A stretch of DNA of 64,000 bases from JAPYTK01 sp964401935 (GTDB taxonomy: Bacteria; Myxococcota_A; Polyangia; Polyangiales; Polyangiaceae), in NCBI GenBank assembly GCA_964401935.1, contig CAYOAL010000009.1, positions 62,001-126,000 of the forward strand, written 5' to 3'. Positions 15,759-23,588 of this stretch are shown one piece after another. Both the position numbers and the translations under genes were made by a program. The notes under the pieces are model-generated. The model worked only from the letters and a program-made list of their open reading frames with translations, had not been told where the DNA came from and made no database searches. Position 1 is the stretch's first letter. The number at the start of each line of letters is the position of its first letter.

Positions 15759-16481
15759 ATGCGTTTGTCTCAGACTTGCCTGTGCCTCTTGGTCGTCGGC
15801 GGCTGCGCGCCGGCTCCGCAACCGACGAGCCAAGAGCCGCCGAGCTCATCGGCTGCGCCAGAACCGTCAGCAACCCACGGCACGCCTAGTTCCACCGCAG
15901 CTGCCTCCCTGTCATCCGTCACCGACGACTACGACGCGGAAGGCGCAGCCCGCGCCAAGGACATCCTGAACGGCTTGCTGGCCTACCACGACAAGATCTC
16001 CGATACGCCGCCGCCGCCTATCCCCCCCGGCGACCTGAGCGACATGCCCTCGATGTTCGGCTGGGAAACCGGTGAGCTGCGCGACGTGGCGTTCGTGGTC
16101 CAACCGGCCACCGCCAGCGAGCGCGACTGCGTGATGCCCGACACGATCGGCGGCATGCGGTGCCGCTACGCCACCAAGTCGAAGGAGAACGCGCCTCCTC
16201 CCAAACCCGACGACACGCTCCACTACTTCAACAACGAGCTCGGCCTCGCGGCGGTGCTCGCCGGCGGACTGTGGACGCTGGAGCTCCCGAAGAAGCGACT
16301 CGCTGAACATCCCGACACACCGGTAGGGCTCACGTGCAAGGTGCGCGTCGTAGGGCGCGCGATGGCCGGTTATCGCTTGCGCAGGCATCAGAACTACGAG
16401 TGGACGCCAGGGCCCTACGAGGTGGGTCGCTTCGAGTCCTGCGCGCTCTGGACGCCACCGCCGCCCGCCGCGGCGCCCTGA
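15759..16481 (+). CDS. Hypothetical lipoprotein between duplicated tRNA copies
   Basis: A 240-aa predicted lipoprotein: MRLSQTCLCLLVVGGC ends in a lipobox (VGGC), followed by a Pro/Ser-rich linker and a globular domain with two likely disulfide cysteines (ERDCVMP, GMRCRYA) plus LTCKVRV and FESCALW near the end. I do not recognise the family. It is flanked on both sides by copies of the tRNA-Ser region, so it may be cargo carried by the event that duplicated the tRNA. The start ATG at 15759 begins a clean signal sequence. Its GC content matches the neighbours. Confidence 0.72.
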   Translation: MRLSQTCLCLLVVGGCAPAPQPTSQEPPSSSAAPEPSATHGTPSSTAAASLSSVTDDYDAEGAARAKDILNGLLAYHDKISDTPPPPIPPGDLSDMPSMFGWETGELRDVAFVVQPATASERDCVMPDTIGGMRCRYATKSKENAPPPKPDDTLHYFNNELGLAAVLAGGLWTLELPKKRLAEHPDTPVGLTCKVRVVGRAMAGYRLRRHQNYEWTPGPYEVGRFESCALWTPPPPAAAP

Positions 16482-16559
16482 CGCTCGGTGTCGGTGCCTG
16501 GTCTCGCGTTCGCCGCCGTGCTGAAGAACGGTCCCCCCCCGCCGGCGGGGGGTGCGGGT

Positions 16560-16644
16560 GGATAGCGCGGGATTCGCGCCTGCGGGTGGTTTGCCCTGCA
16601 CCTGATTTCGAGTCAGCCCCCTTCGGCCACGCGGTTACGTCTCC
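16560..16644 (-). pseudogene. Decayed tRNA-Ser copy
   Basis: Aligns over its whole length with the functional tRNA-Ser at 15483-15567, including CACCTGATTTCGAxTCAG around the anticodon arm. Substitutions destroy the T arm (TTCGCGCC for TTCGAACC), weaken the anticodon stem (TCAGCCC for TCAGGCA) and break the acceptor stem. The downstream repeat continues to about 16731. Confidence 0.8.
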
Positions 16645-16741
16645 CCGACGAAGTGTTCAAAGCCGCCCCGTGGTCAAGCGTGGCGGCGGTTTCTGGACGA
16701 GTGACGCGAGCGCGAGGCCTGCGCTGCTTCACGCCCCGTGG

Positions 16742-18091
16742 TCAGCCTGGACGGAGGCCGTCTTCACCGAGGAGCCACTCGAGAGCGACCACGGTGGGAG
16801 GACGCCGGGGCTCGAGGCTGTCGAGCCGGACGTCGGCCACCTCGAGCCAGCTGCGCAAACGCGGGCTCGGCTCCGGAGCCGTCGATGGGCGCGGCGCGGG
16901 GGCGCCGTGGGCGGGGGGCGCTTCGTGCGGCGGCGGCGCGTCCTGCGACCGAGCCGCGTCCTGCGACCGGGTCGCCTCTTGCGGCCTCGGTGGCCGCGAT
17001 GCGCGCAGGGGCGCGGCCTCCTGTCGTCGCGGAGGCTCGCTCGGGAGCGGTGGGAGGGTCCCGGTCCCGAGGCGGAGGGGGCGCTTCACCGCCTCGCTCG
17101 CGCGCTCGCGTTCACGGGCGCGGTCGTCGTCGCGCGCTTCGTCGTTCCCGTCGTTCCCGTCGTCAGCGTCGTCAGCGTCGTCAGCGTCGAGAGCGGGGAC
17201 GGCGCCGCCGGGGGGGGCGCCAGCGGCGACGGCCCCCTCGGGGGCCGTGTCCTCGGGTACCGCGCGATCGGGGCTGGCCACGTCGGGCGCGAGGAGAGAC
17301 GGCTCCGGTGAGGTGCGTCCGTCGCCGCGCTCCTCGGGGGCGCCCTCGCGGGTGGGTTTCTCACGCTCCATGCGCGGCGCGTGGTTCGGCGCGGAGCGCT
17401 CGGGAGATGCCGGCACCGAGGTGTCGTCGAGCGCGCCGAGGTGCTCGGCGAAGGCGAGCTCGTCCTCCGTGGGCGGAGGCGGCGTCACGCGGAAGGGCAT
17501 CTTCGGTGTCTTCCGACGCGGGCCGGTGCCGCGCGCCGTCGTGCGCAGCGGGAGGTCGCCCTGGGGACGGTCGCGTGGGGGGAGGTCGCCCTGGGGACGG
17601 TCGCGCAGCGGGAGGTCGCCCTGGGGATGGTCGCGCGGGGGGAGGTCGCCCCGCGGGAGGTCGTGCGGACGAGGCACGGAGGTGGCCCCTTCTTCCTCGA
17701 GAGGGAGCTCGGCCTCGGTAGCGGTGAGGCCGCCGTCGACGGTCTGGTCGGCGGGCGCCGCCTTCGGTGGCTCCCGCCGAGCGGCGAGGGCACGTTCGAA
17801 CGCGACCGCGATCTCGTCGACCATGGCTGCCGCGCCGGTCCCGGTCGCCCCCGGCTCCACGCGACGCATGGCTGGGCGCGAGATGCGTTTGCGATAACTT
17901 CCGCGGGAGGAGGTGATCGTCTCGGTCGTCTTCTCCACCGAGGCCGCGATGGCCGAAGCCAGGCGAAACCGCTTGTTGCAGCGGCCACAGCGGGCGGTCG
18001 CGCGCGCGTCGTCGAGGTTGTGAGGATCGACGTTGAGCGCGTAGCTCCGACGGCAGTGGGGACAGGTGATTTCGAAATGTCTGCGGGTCAT
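16742..18091 (-). CDS. Zinc-ribbon protein with long disordered region
   Basis: A 449-aa protein. Residues 10-42 form a MJ0042-type zinc ribbon (CPHC at 10-13, CGRC about 25 residues later). The rest is low-complexity: PRDRPQGDLPL repeats, an Asp-rich run (DADDADDADDGNDG) and Pro/Gln/Glu-rich stretches, ending in a conserved-looking helix with SWLEVADVRLDSLEP. This architecture is common in Myxococcota, where the ribbon is followed by a long disordered part. No membrane span was seen. Its ATG overlaps the stop of the TPR gene (ATGA, 18091-18088), so it is translated by coupling and probably works with the TPR protein. Confidence 0.75.
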   Translation of the reverse strand: MTRRHFEITCPHCRRSYALNVDPHNLDDARATARCGRCNKRFRLASAIAASVEKTTETITSSRGSYRKRISRPAMRRVEPGATGTGAAAMVDEIAVAFERALAARREPPKAAPADQTVDGGLTATEAELPLEEEGATSVPRPHDLPRGDLPPRDHPQGDLPLRDRPQGDLPPRDRPQGDLPLRTTARGTGPRRKTPKMPFRVTPPPPTEDELAFAEHLGALDDTSVPASPERSAPNHAPRMEREKPTREGAPEERGDGRTSPEPSLLAPDVASPDRAVPEDTAPEGAVAAGAPPGGAVPALDADDADDADDGNDGNDEARDDDRARERERASEAVKRPLRLGTGTLPPLPSEPPRRQEAAPLRASRPPRPQEATRSQDAARSQDAPPPHEAPPAHGAPAPRPSTAPEPSPRLRSWLEVADVRLDSLEPRRPPTVVALEWLLGEDGLRPG

Positions 18092-21000
18092 TCCGAGGCT
18101 CCCTCCACGGTGCTGGTGAGTCGCGCGCGGAGGCGGAGGTGCTCGGCCGACACGGCGAACGGCACCAGGGTCGCAGCGTCGGCGGGGAGCTCGCGAGCGG
18201 TCGCGGCGCTCGAGAACAGCGCCCCGAAGCTGCGCAGGCAGCGCACCGCGACGCTCGGATCCTGGGCAGCGAGCATGGCCGCGCGGAACGCGGCGCGGCG
18301 ATGCGCGGCGATGACGCCGACTCCGTCGAGGTGTGGCCCCGCGCTGTATCGGGTGGCGGCGGCCGCGACGGCCTCCCGTTCGGTGCGACCGAGCGCGCTC
18401 GTGAGGCGGCGACACAGATCGTCGAAGATGGCTCCGCTCTGCGACGCGTTCGGCGCCGACAAGCCCGAGACGTGGCAGGCGGCGGCCAGCACGTGGTCGA
18501 GCTGTCGCGCGTCGACGGGCATGGCGCGACCCGGATCGAGCGCCACCCCGCCAAACCGGATGCGTGCGAAGACCGCTCCACACACGAACTGCTGCTCGCG
18601 TCGGAGCGCCTCCTCGACGGCGTGCGGCATGATGACGAGCGGTGTGTCGCTGAGCTCCGAGCTCGGTGAAACGGGCTCGTGGGTGACCAGGAGCTGATAG
18701 CTCGCGACACCCAGCAAGCGCGCGACGCCCGCTGCGACGGGACCCAGGGTTCGCGACGGTGTGCGGTCACTCATCGGCAAGGCGGGATTGGGGGCGACGC
18801 CGAGCAGCGACGGGGCCACCGTCTGGAGCGTGGCGAGGAGCGCGACGGCTGGCTCGCTCTGCTCGGGGAACAACAGTGCGAGGTCGTCGCGCTGCAGCGT
18901 CGTGTCGATGCTCGCCGACATGCGCATGCGGCGCCGTCGATAGAAGTAGCGCTCGTCGTCGTTGGCCGCGCCGAGGCCCACCAACATCGCCTCGGCGCAG
19001 AAGGCGCCGTCCTCGTCGCCGAGTCGGAGGAAGAGCTGCCGCAATGCTCGGTACGAAGCGACCCGCTGCGGCTCCACCGCGAGGAGCTGGCGGTGGTACG
19101 CGACCGCGCGCTCGGGGGAGTCGGCCTCGTGGATTTCGGCCAGCGCGACCAGCGTGACGGTGTCGTCGGGCTCGAGCTCGATGACGCGCCGGTAGTGGAC
19201 GAGAGCCCGGTCCGACTGCCGGAGGTGGCGGTGGAGGATGTCACCGAGGCGCCGCCGGAGCGCAGTCTCCCATCCTTCGTCGAGCGCGTCGTCTCCGTTC
19301 AGGGTCTTCTCCAGCGCCCGACTCGCGAGCTCCCAGCGTCCCGTCTCTTCGCCGAGCGACAACAGACGGCGCGCCACCTCTTCGCGACCCGTGGTGTCGG
19401 TCACGCGCCCGAGCGTGGTGAGGGCAGCCTCCGGATCGTCGAGGTGGTCTTCATGGAGCGTGGCCAGCCGCAACAACAGCGCGCCCCGCTCGCTGTCGGC
19501 GAGCGCTTCGTCGCCCAGCAGCTGCTCGATGGCAGCGGCGGCGCCGGAGTAGTCGCCCAAGAGCTCCTTCACCTCCAGCCATAGCGTGGGGCTGAGCTCG
19601 CTCTTGGCGTCGAGGGCCAACAGGTGGTGGGTCGTTCGCTCGCGGGCCGCGGCGTCATCGAGGTGATCGCGCTCGATGGCGGCAAGACGCAAGAGGGCCT
19701 CGACGCGGATCCGAGCTCCGGCCTTCGCGTGCTCGGCGACGCGCCGCAAGACTTCGGCGGCGGCCGCCCAGCGACCACGCTCGTCGAAGAGCGCGGCCTG
19801 GAGCATGAGCACGGGGAGCTCGTTCGGGGCGAGCTCGCGCAGGCGATCGAGCGTCTCACGCGCGAGCTCGAGTCTCCCGTCACGCAACAGGCGCACCGTG
19901 AGGGCTCTCCCCACGCGCGTGGCGACCGCCTCGTCCGACTCGTGGCCGAAGGCCCGCAAGAGCGCCTCGGTGACGCGATGTGGGGCGCTCTCGCCGGCGA
20001 GCTCGTGGAGGTCGTTGATGGCGTCGTAGTCGCAAGGGTGCGCGCGCAACGCGCTCTCGAGCGCATGGAGTGCAGCCTCCTCGTCGCCGCACTCCACCCA
20101 CCACCAGGCGAGCGCGCGGCGGCACAGCGACTGTTCCGGCCCCACCGGCGGACAAGCGGCGAGCGCGGCGAGTACCTGACCCACCCGGTCGTCCTCGGTG
20201 GCGTCGTAAACGCGCCGCAGGGCGAGGAGCGTCGAGCGCTGTGGGGCGCGGTCATCCGTCAGCGACGTCTCGTAGGCGACAACCGCGTCCTGCAACGAAC
20301 CGAGCTGCTCCAGCACGGTGCCGAGCGCGGCGTGCAAGGCGCCCTTGACGCCAGGCTCGAGGTGAGGGTCATCGATGGCAGCGCGGAGCACGTCTCTGAG
20401 CGCCACCCGATCTCCTCGGCCTTCGAGCGCGAGCTCCACCTCCAGCAGCACCCAAGGATCGCTGGGGGATTGGGTGAGCAGCTCCCGACGCACCGCGAGC
20501 GCTTCCTCGGGCGCCGCCACGTCGAGCGCCGCGATCCGGCGTCGCATGCATGCGCGGCGGATGCTGCCGTCGCGCGTCGCGCTCTTTAGCGACTGGAGCA
20601 GCGAGGCAGCATCCGTGAGCTGATGCGACCAAGGGGCGAGCGCGAGCAGGGGAGCCAGCGCGCTCGGCTCGCGGGCGTGCGCGGCGAGCCAGTGTCGAAG
20701 GCCGCGTGCGCGCTCCCCGAGCCGCTCGATGGCGATCTCGCCCGCTCGGTACCGGGCATGAAGCACAACCGCGTCGGTGCCGGTCACCGCTTCATAGCGC
20801 GCCTCGAGCGCCTCCCAGCGCTCGGCGCCGGCGGCGAGGCGGGCGAAGGGGAGCCACGCCATGGGGTGTCCGGCGTCGAGGGCCTGCTCATAGAGCTCCA
20901 CCGCCTCGGGGGCCCCCGTCGCCTCCGCGATGATCGCCAGCCGGAGCAATCCCGCGGGGTCCTGGCTTTGCTCGTGGTTGGCGTCGAGCAGCTCCGAGAG

Positions 21001-23115
21001 CTCGTCCCAGCGATGTTCTCGGGTGAGGAGGTGCTCGAGGGCCTCCCGCGCCTCGGCCGACTCCGAGTCGAGCGTGAGCGCGGAGTGCAGCGCGTCGATA
21101 GCGTCTTCCACGCGCCCGAGCCGTCGCTCCATCACCTGCGCCGCGCGAACCAGCCAGTGCGCGCGCTCGGCGTCGTCGCCATGACGCGCGCCGGAGAGCA
21201 GCACGTTGAGCAGATCCTCGTGGCGTCCCGCGCGGAGCAACGCCCGCCCTGCCTCGGCGTAGACCGGATGGGTGGGTGGTGCGCACAGGATGGCCTCCTC
21301 GTACGCGCTGACCGCTTCGTCGACGCGCCCTTGTCGCTCGCGCAGCGCCGCGAGCCGCGCAAGGATGTGGGCGCGCTCGGTGTCGGCGCTGGTCTGGTCG
21401 CAGAGGCGTGTCAGCACCAACGCGAGGGTTGCGTCGTCGTCGCCGTTGTCGAGCAGCTCGGCGAGGCGCGACAGGGGCACGGTAGGGTGTGGCTGATCGA
21501 GCTCGAAGTGTTTCTTGAGGGCCCCGAGCGCGCGCTGTCGATCGCCGAGCCGATCGGCGGCGACGAGCCCCATCTTGGCCAGGAGCCACGCGCGTCGCGC
21601 TGGCTCGGCCTCGCCTTCGAGCTGGTGCTCGTACAGGTCGACGAGCATCTTCCAGTCACCCCGCGCGGTGAGGGCGCGCTCGAGCGCGTCGATGATGGTG
21701 AGGTTGCCCGGGTGGGCAACGAGAGCTTCGCGGAGCGCGGTGATGCCCTCGTCGAGGGTGTCGGGCTCCTCGATGCAGAGCTCCCCGATGCGGCGGAGGG
21801 CGTCACCGCGCGCTCGTGGGGAGGTGGCTCGCGCGGCGACGACGCGATGGATGCGCAACAAGCGCTCGCGTCGCTCTCTCGGCGACTCGGAGGTGCGGTG
21901 GGCGAGACGTCCGGCCCCCTCGAGGGCCGGCGCAGAGGTTGGGTTCGCTTCGAGGGCCCGCTCGTAAGCTCCTGCCGCGTCGAGCGGGCGATCGAGCTTG
22001 TTCTCGTAGATCGCGGCGAGCTTGGTCCACAGCTTGGCCTTCTCGTCTTCGCGGGCGCTGTCGAGGCGCTGCGCGTACACCTCGACGAGCTCCGACCAAC
22101 GCGCGCGCTCTTCGAGCACGAGCGCTCGCTGGTCGAGACAGATCGCGAGGGCCTGTCCCTCCGCGCCGGCACCGATCGCGCGGGCGAGCGCCTCGTCGGC
22201 GCGCTCGGCGTCTCCGAGGCGATAGAGGGCGATGAGGCCGGCATCGAACCAGCCTGCGACCGGCTCCACGAAGCCCTCGTCGATCTGGCGGGCGCGCAAG
22301 TTGAAGAGCTCCGACCAGGAGCCATCTGCGACCAACAACCGCTCGAGCGCGAAGCTGATCGCCGGCGACCGCGGGGCGTGCACTTGCGCTTGAACCGCGA
22401 GCGACAGCGCTTCGCGGGTGTCGCCAGCCCGGTCGTGGTGGCGGGCCGCTCGTGCGAGATACTCGGCGCGGATGTCGGTGTCGCCCACCACCCCGGCGAG
22501 TCGCTCCGCGAAGCCGGCGGCTTGCCCCGGTTCGTTGGCCTCCACGGCGAGACGCTCGAGCGCCTCGAGCCCTTCCACGAGGGGAGCGCTCTCGACCGAG
22601 AGCAAGTAGCCGAAGCGCGCCGCCTCCGTGTTGTCGAGCACCTCCTCGAGCAGGCGTGCGCGCTCGAGGGTGAGCAGCGCCCGCGTGTGCGAGAGCTCGG
22701 CGAGGTGCGCCTCGTTCTCGAGCGCGGTGACGAGCTCGAGGGCGTCACCCACGCGCATGGCCGCCTTTCGATGGCCGCGAGCGAAGCGGAGGGACGAGGG
22801 TTGTCGTTGAGAGGCGTCGCGCGCGGCCTCGAGCGCACGGTCCCGCTCGTCGAGTGGCCAGCCGAGCAGGGTGCCGATCTCGTGACATACCTCGGCCGCG
22901 TCGTGGTTGTCGTGGAGGCGGGGGAGGATGCCCCGGAGGAGGTCGACGGTGTGGCGAGCGCGGAGGATCTCCTCAGAGCTCGCGGCTTGGCCGTCGAGAT
23001 CGATCTCGACGTCGGCGTCTTCGACCCTCAGTTCCACCACCGCGTCACCGTCGTGTGTGCCGAGTGAGGCGTCCGTCTCGCTTGGTTCGCCTCGTTCGTC
23101 GGTCACCGCGCTCAT
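18088..23115 (-). CDS. Giant TPR-repeat protein (1675 aa)
   Basis: A 1675-aa protein built almost wholly of tetratricopeptide-like helical pairs. Repeats such as A-x-x-x-Y-E-R-A-L-E-A-x-P, ALxALxRxxELxP and LYEQALDAGHP occur along its full length. There is no signal peptide and no membrane span; the N-terminal 40 residues are acidic. Such superhelices act as scaffolds for multiprotein assemblies. The last 250 residues have a different, non-repeating character (SQSGAIFDDLCRRLTSALG) and could be a separate domain. GAGGACC precedes the ATG weakly. It overlaps the downstream zinc-ribbon gene by four bases. Partners are unknown. Confidence 0.88.
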   Translation of the reverse strand: MSAVTDERGEPSETDASLGTHDGDAVVELRVEDADVEIDLDGQAASSEEILRARHTVDLLRGILPRLHDNHDAAEVCHEIGTLLGWPLDERDRALEAARDASQRQPSSLRFARGHRKAAMRVGDALELVTALENEAHLAELSHTRALLTLERARLLEEVLDNTEAARFGYLLSVESAPLVEGLEALERLAVEANEPGQAAGFAERLAGVVGDTDIRAEYLARAARHHDRAGDTREALSLAVQAQVHAPRSPAISFALERLLVADGSWSELFNLRARQIDEGFVEPVAGWFDAGLIALYRLGDAERADEALARAIGAGAEGQALAICLDQRALVLEERARWSELVEVYAQRLDSAREDEKAKLWTKLAAIYENKLDRPLDAAGAYERALEANPTSAPALEGAGRLAHRTSESPRERRERLLRIHRVVAARATSPRARGDALRRIGELCIEEPDTLDEGITALREALVAHPGNLTIIDALERALTARGDWKMLVDLYEHQLEGEAEPARRAWLLAKMGLVAADRLGDRQRALGALKKHFELDQPHPTVPLSRLAELLDNGDDDATLALVLTRLCDQTSADTERAHILARLAALRERQGRVDEAVSAYEEAILCAPPTHPVYAEAGRALLRAGRHEDLLNVLLSGARHGDDAERAHWLVRAAQVMERRLGRVEDAIDALHSALTLDSESAEAREALEHLLTREHRWDELSELLDANHEQSQDPAGLLRLAIIAEATGAPEAVELYEQALDAGHPMAWLPFARLAAGAERWEALEARYEAVTGTDAVVLHARYRAGEIAIERLGERARGLRHWLAAHAREPSALAPLLALAPWSHQLTDAASLLQSLKSATRDGSIRRACMRRRIAALDVAAPEEALAVRRELLTQSPSDPWVLLEVELALEGRGDRVALRDVLRAAIDDPHLEPGVKGALHAALGTVLEQLGSLQDAVVAYETSLTDDRAPQRSTLLALRRVYDATEDDRVGQVLAALAACPPVGPEQSLCRRALAWWWVECGDEEAALHALESALRAHPCDYDAINDLHELAGESAPHRVTEALLRAFGHESDEAVATRVGRALTVRLLRDGRLELARETLDRLRELAPNELPVLMLQAALFDERGRWAAAAEVLRRVAEHAKAGARIRVEALLRLAAIERDHLDDAAARERTTHHLLALDAKSELSPTLWLEVKELLGDYSGAAAAIEQLLGDEALADSERGALLLRLATLHEDHLDDPEAALTTLGRVTDTTGREEVARRLLSLGEETGRWELASRALEKTLNGDDALDEGWETALRRRLGDILHRHLRQSDRALVHYRRVIELEPDDTVTLVALAEIHEADSPERAVAYHRQLLAVEPQRVASYRALRQLFLRLGDEDGAFCAEAMLVGLGAANDDERYFYRRRRMRMSASIDTTLQRDDLALLFPEQSEPAVALLATLQTVAPSLLGVAPNPALPMSDRTPSRTLGPVAAGVARLLGVASYQLLVTHEPVSPSSELSDTPLVIMPHAVEEALRREQQFVCGAVFARIRFGGVALDPGRAMPVDARQLDHVLAAACHVSGLSAPNASQSGAIFDDLCRRLTSALGRTEREAVAAAATRYSAGPHLDGVGVIAAHRRAAFRAAMLAAQDPSVAVRCLRSFGALFSSAATARELPADAATLVPFAVSAEHLRLRARLTSTVEGASE

Positions 23116-23588
23116 GGTCCTCGACGCCTCCTCATCCTTCGCTCCCCGACGGCGCCGGGAGGATCTCGTGGGGAGAGGTCCGCGGCAGCGCGCTCAGCAA
23201 ACGAGCCATTGTGCCACAGCGGGGCGAGCGCTGGCGCCTTCCGAGGTGCCCTTGGGGAGAACCGAGGGCGGGAGACGTATGTCCCGCTGGACCCGAGCTC
23301 CGCTGGCATCACCCGATGCTTCGCTGGGCCATCGGGGCCGTCGCTCGGGCCCTCCGGGTTCCGTCGCTCGGGCCCTCCGGGCTCCGTCGCTCGGGCCCTC
23401 CCGGCTCCGCGCTTTGGCAGCTCACCTTTTTCGCGGTTTGTCGCCGCATGGCCCACAATTCTCCACGCAAACGCGCTATACGCCCCGTGATCGCCGACGG
23501 GGAGGTGGCGCGAGCAGGTACGCCCGCCCTGTGGGCGTAAACCACGCCACCAACCCTCGAGCAGCGAAATCGTAATAGTTTTCAGATC
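23116..23588. other. Divergent intergenic region with short GC repeats
   Basis: These 473 bases lie between divergent genes. Three imperfect copies of TCGCTCGGGCCCTCCGGG occur between 23340 and 23410. An AT-richer tract (AAATCGTAATAGTTTTCAG) directly precedes the start at 23589 and may be promoter-proximal. Short plus-strand frames here read as repeats and are not called as genes. Confidence 0.5.

Noticed and set aside
16560..16644. A second functional tRNA-Ser
   Set aside because: T arm, anticodon stem and acceptor stem are broken by substitutions, so it is listed as a pseudogene.
20623..23067. Long plus-strand open frame (814 aa) opposite the TPR gene
   Set aside because: It lies fully antisense to a clear TPR-repeat protein and has the Arg/Gly/Ala composition of a GC-rich shadow frame.
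23209..23490. 93-aa plus-strand gene upstream of the PPGGM protein
   Set aside because: It is mostly translation of GC repeats, with no ribosome-binding site and no conserved pattern.
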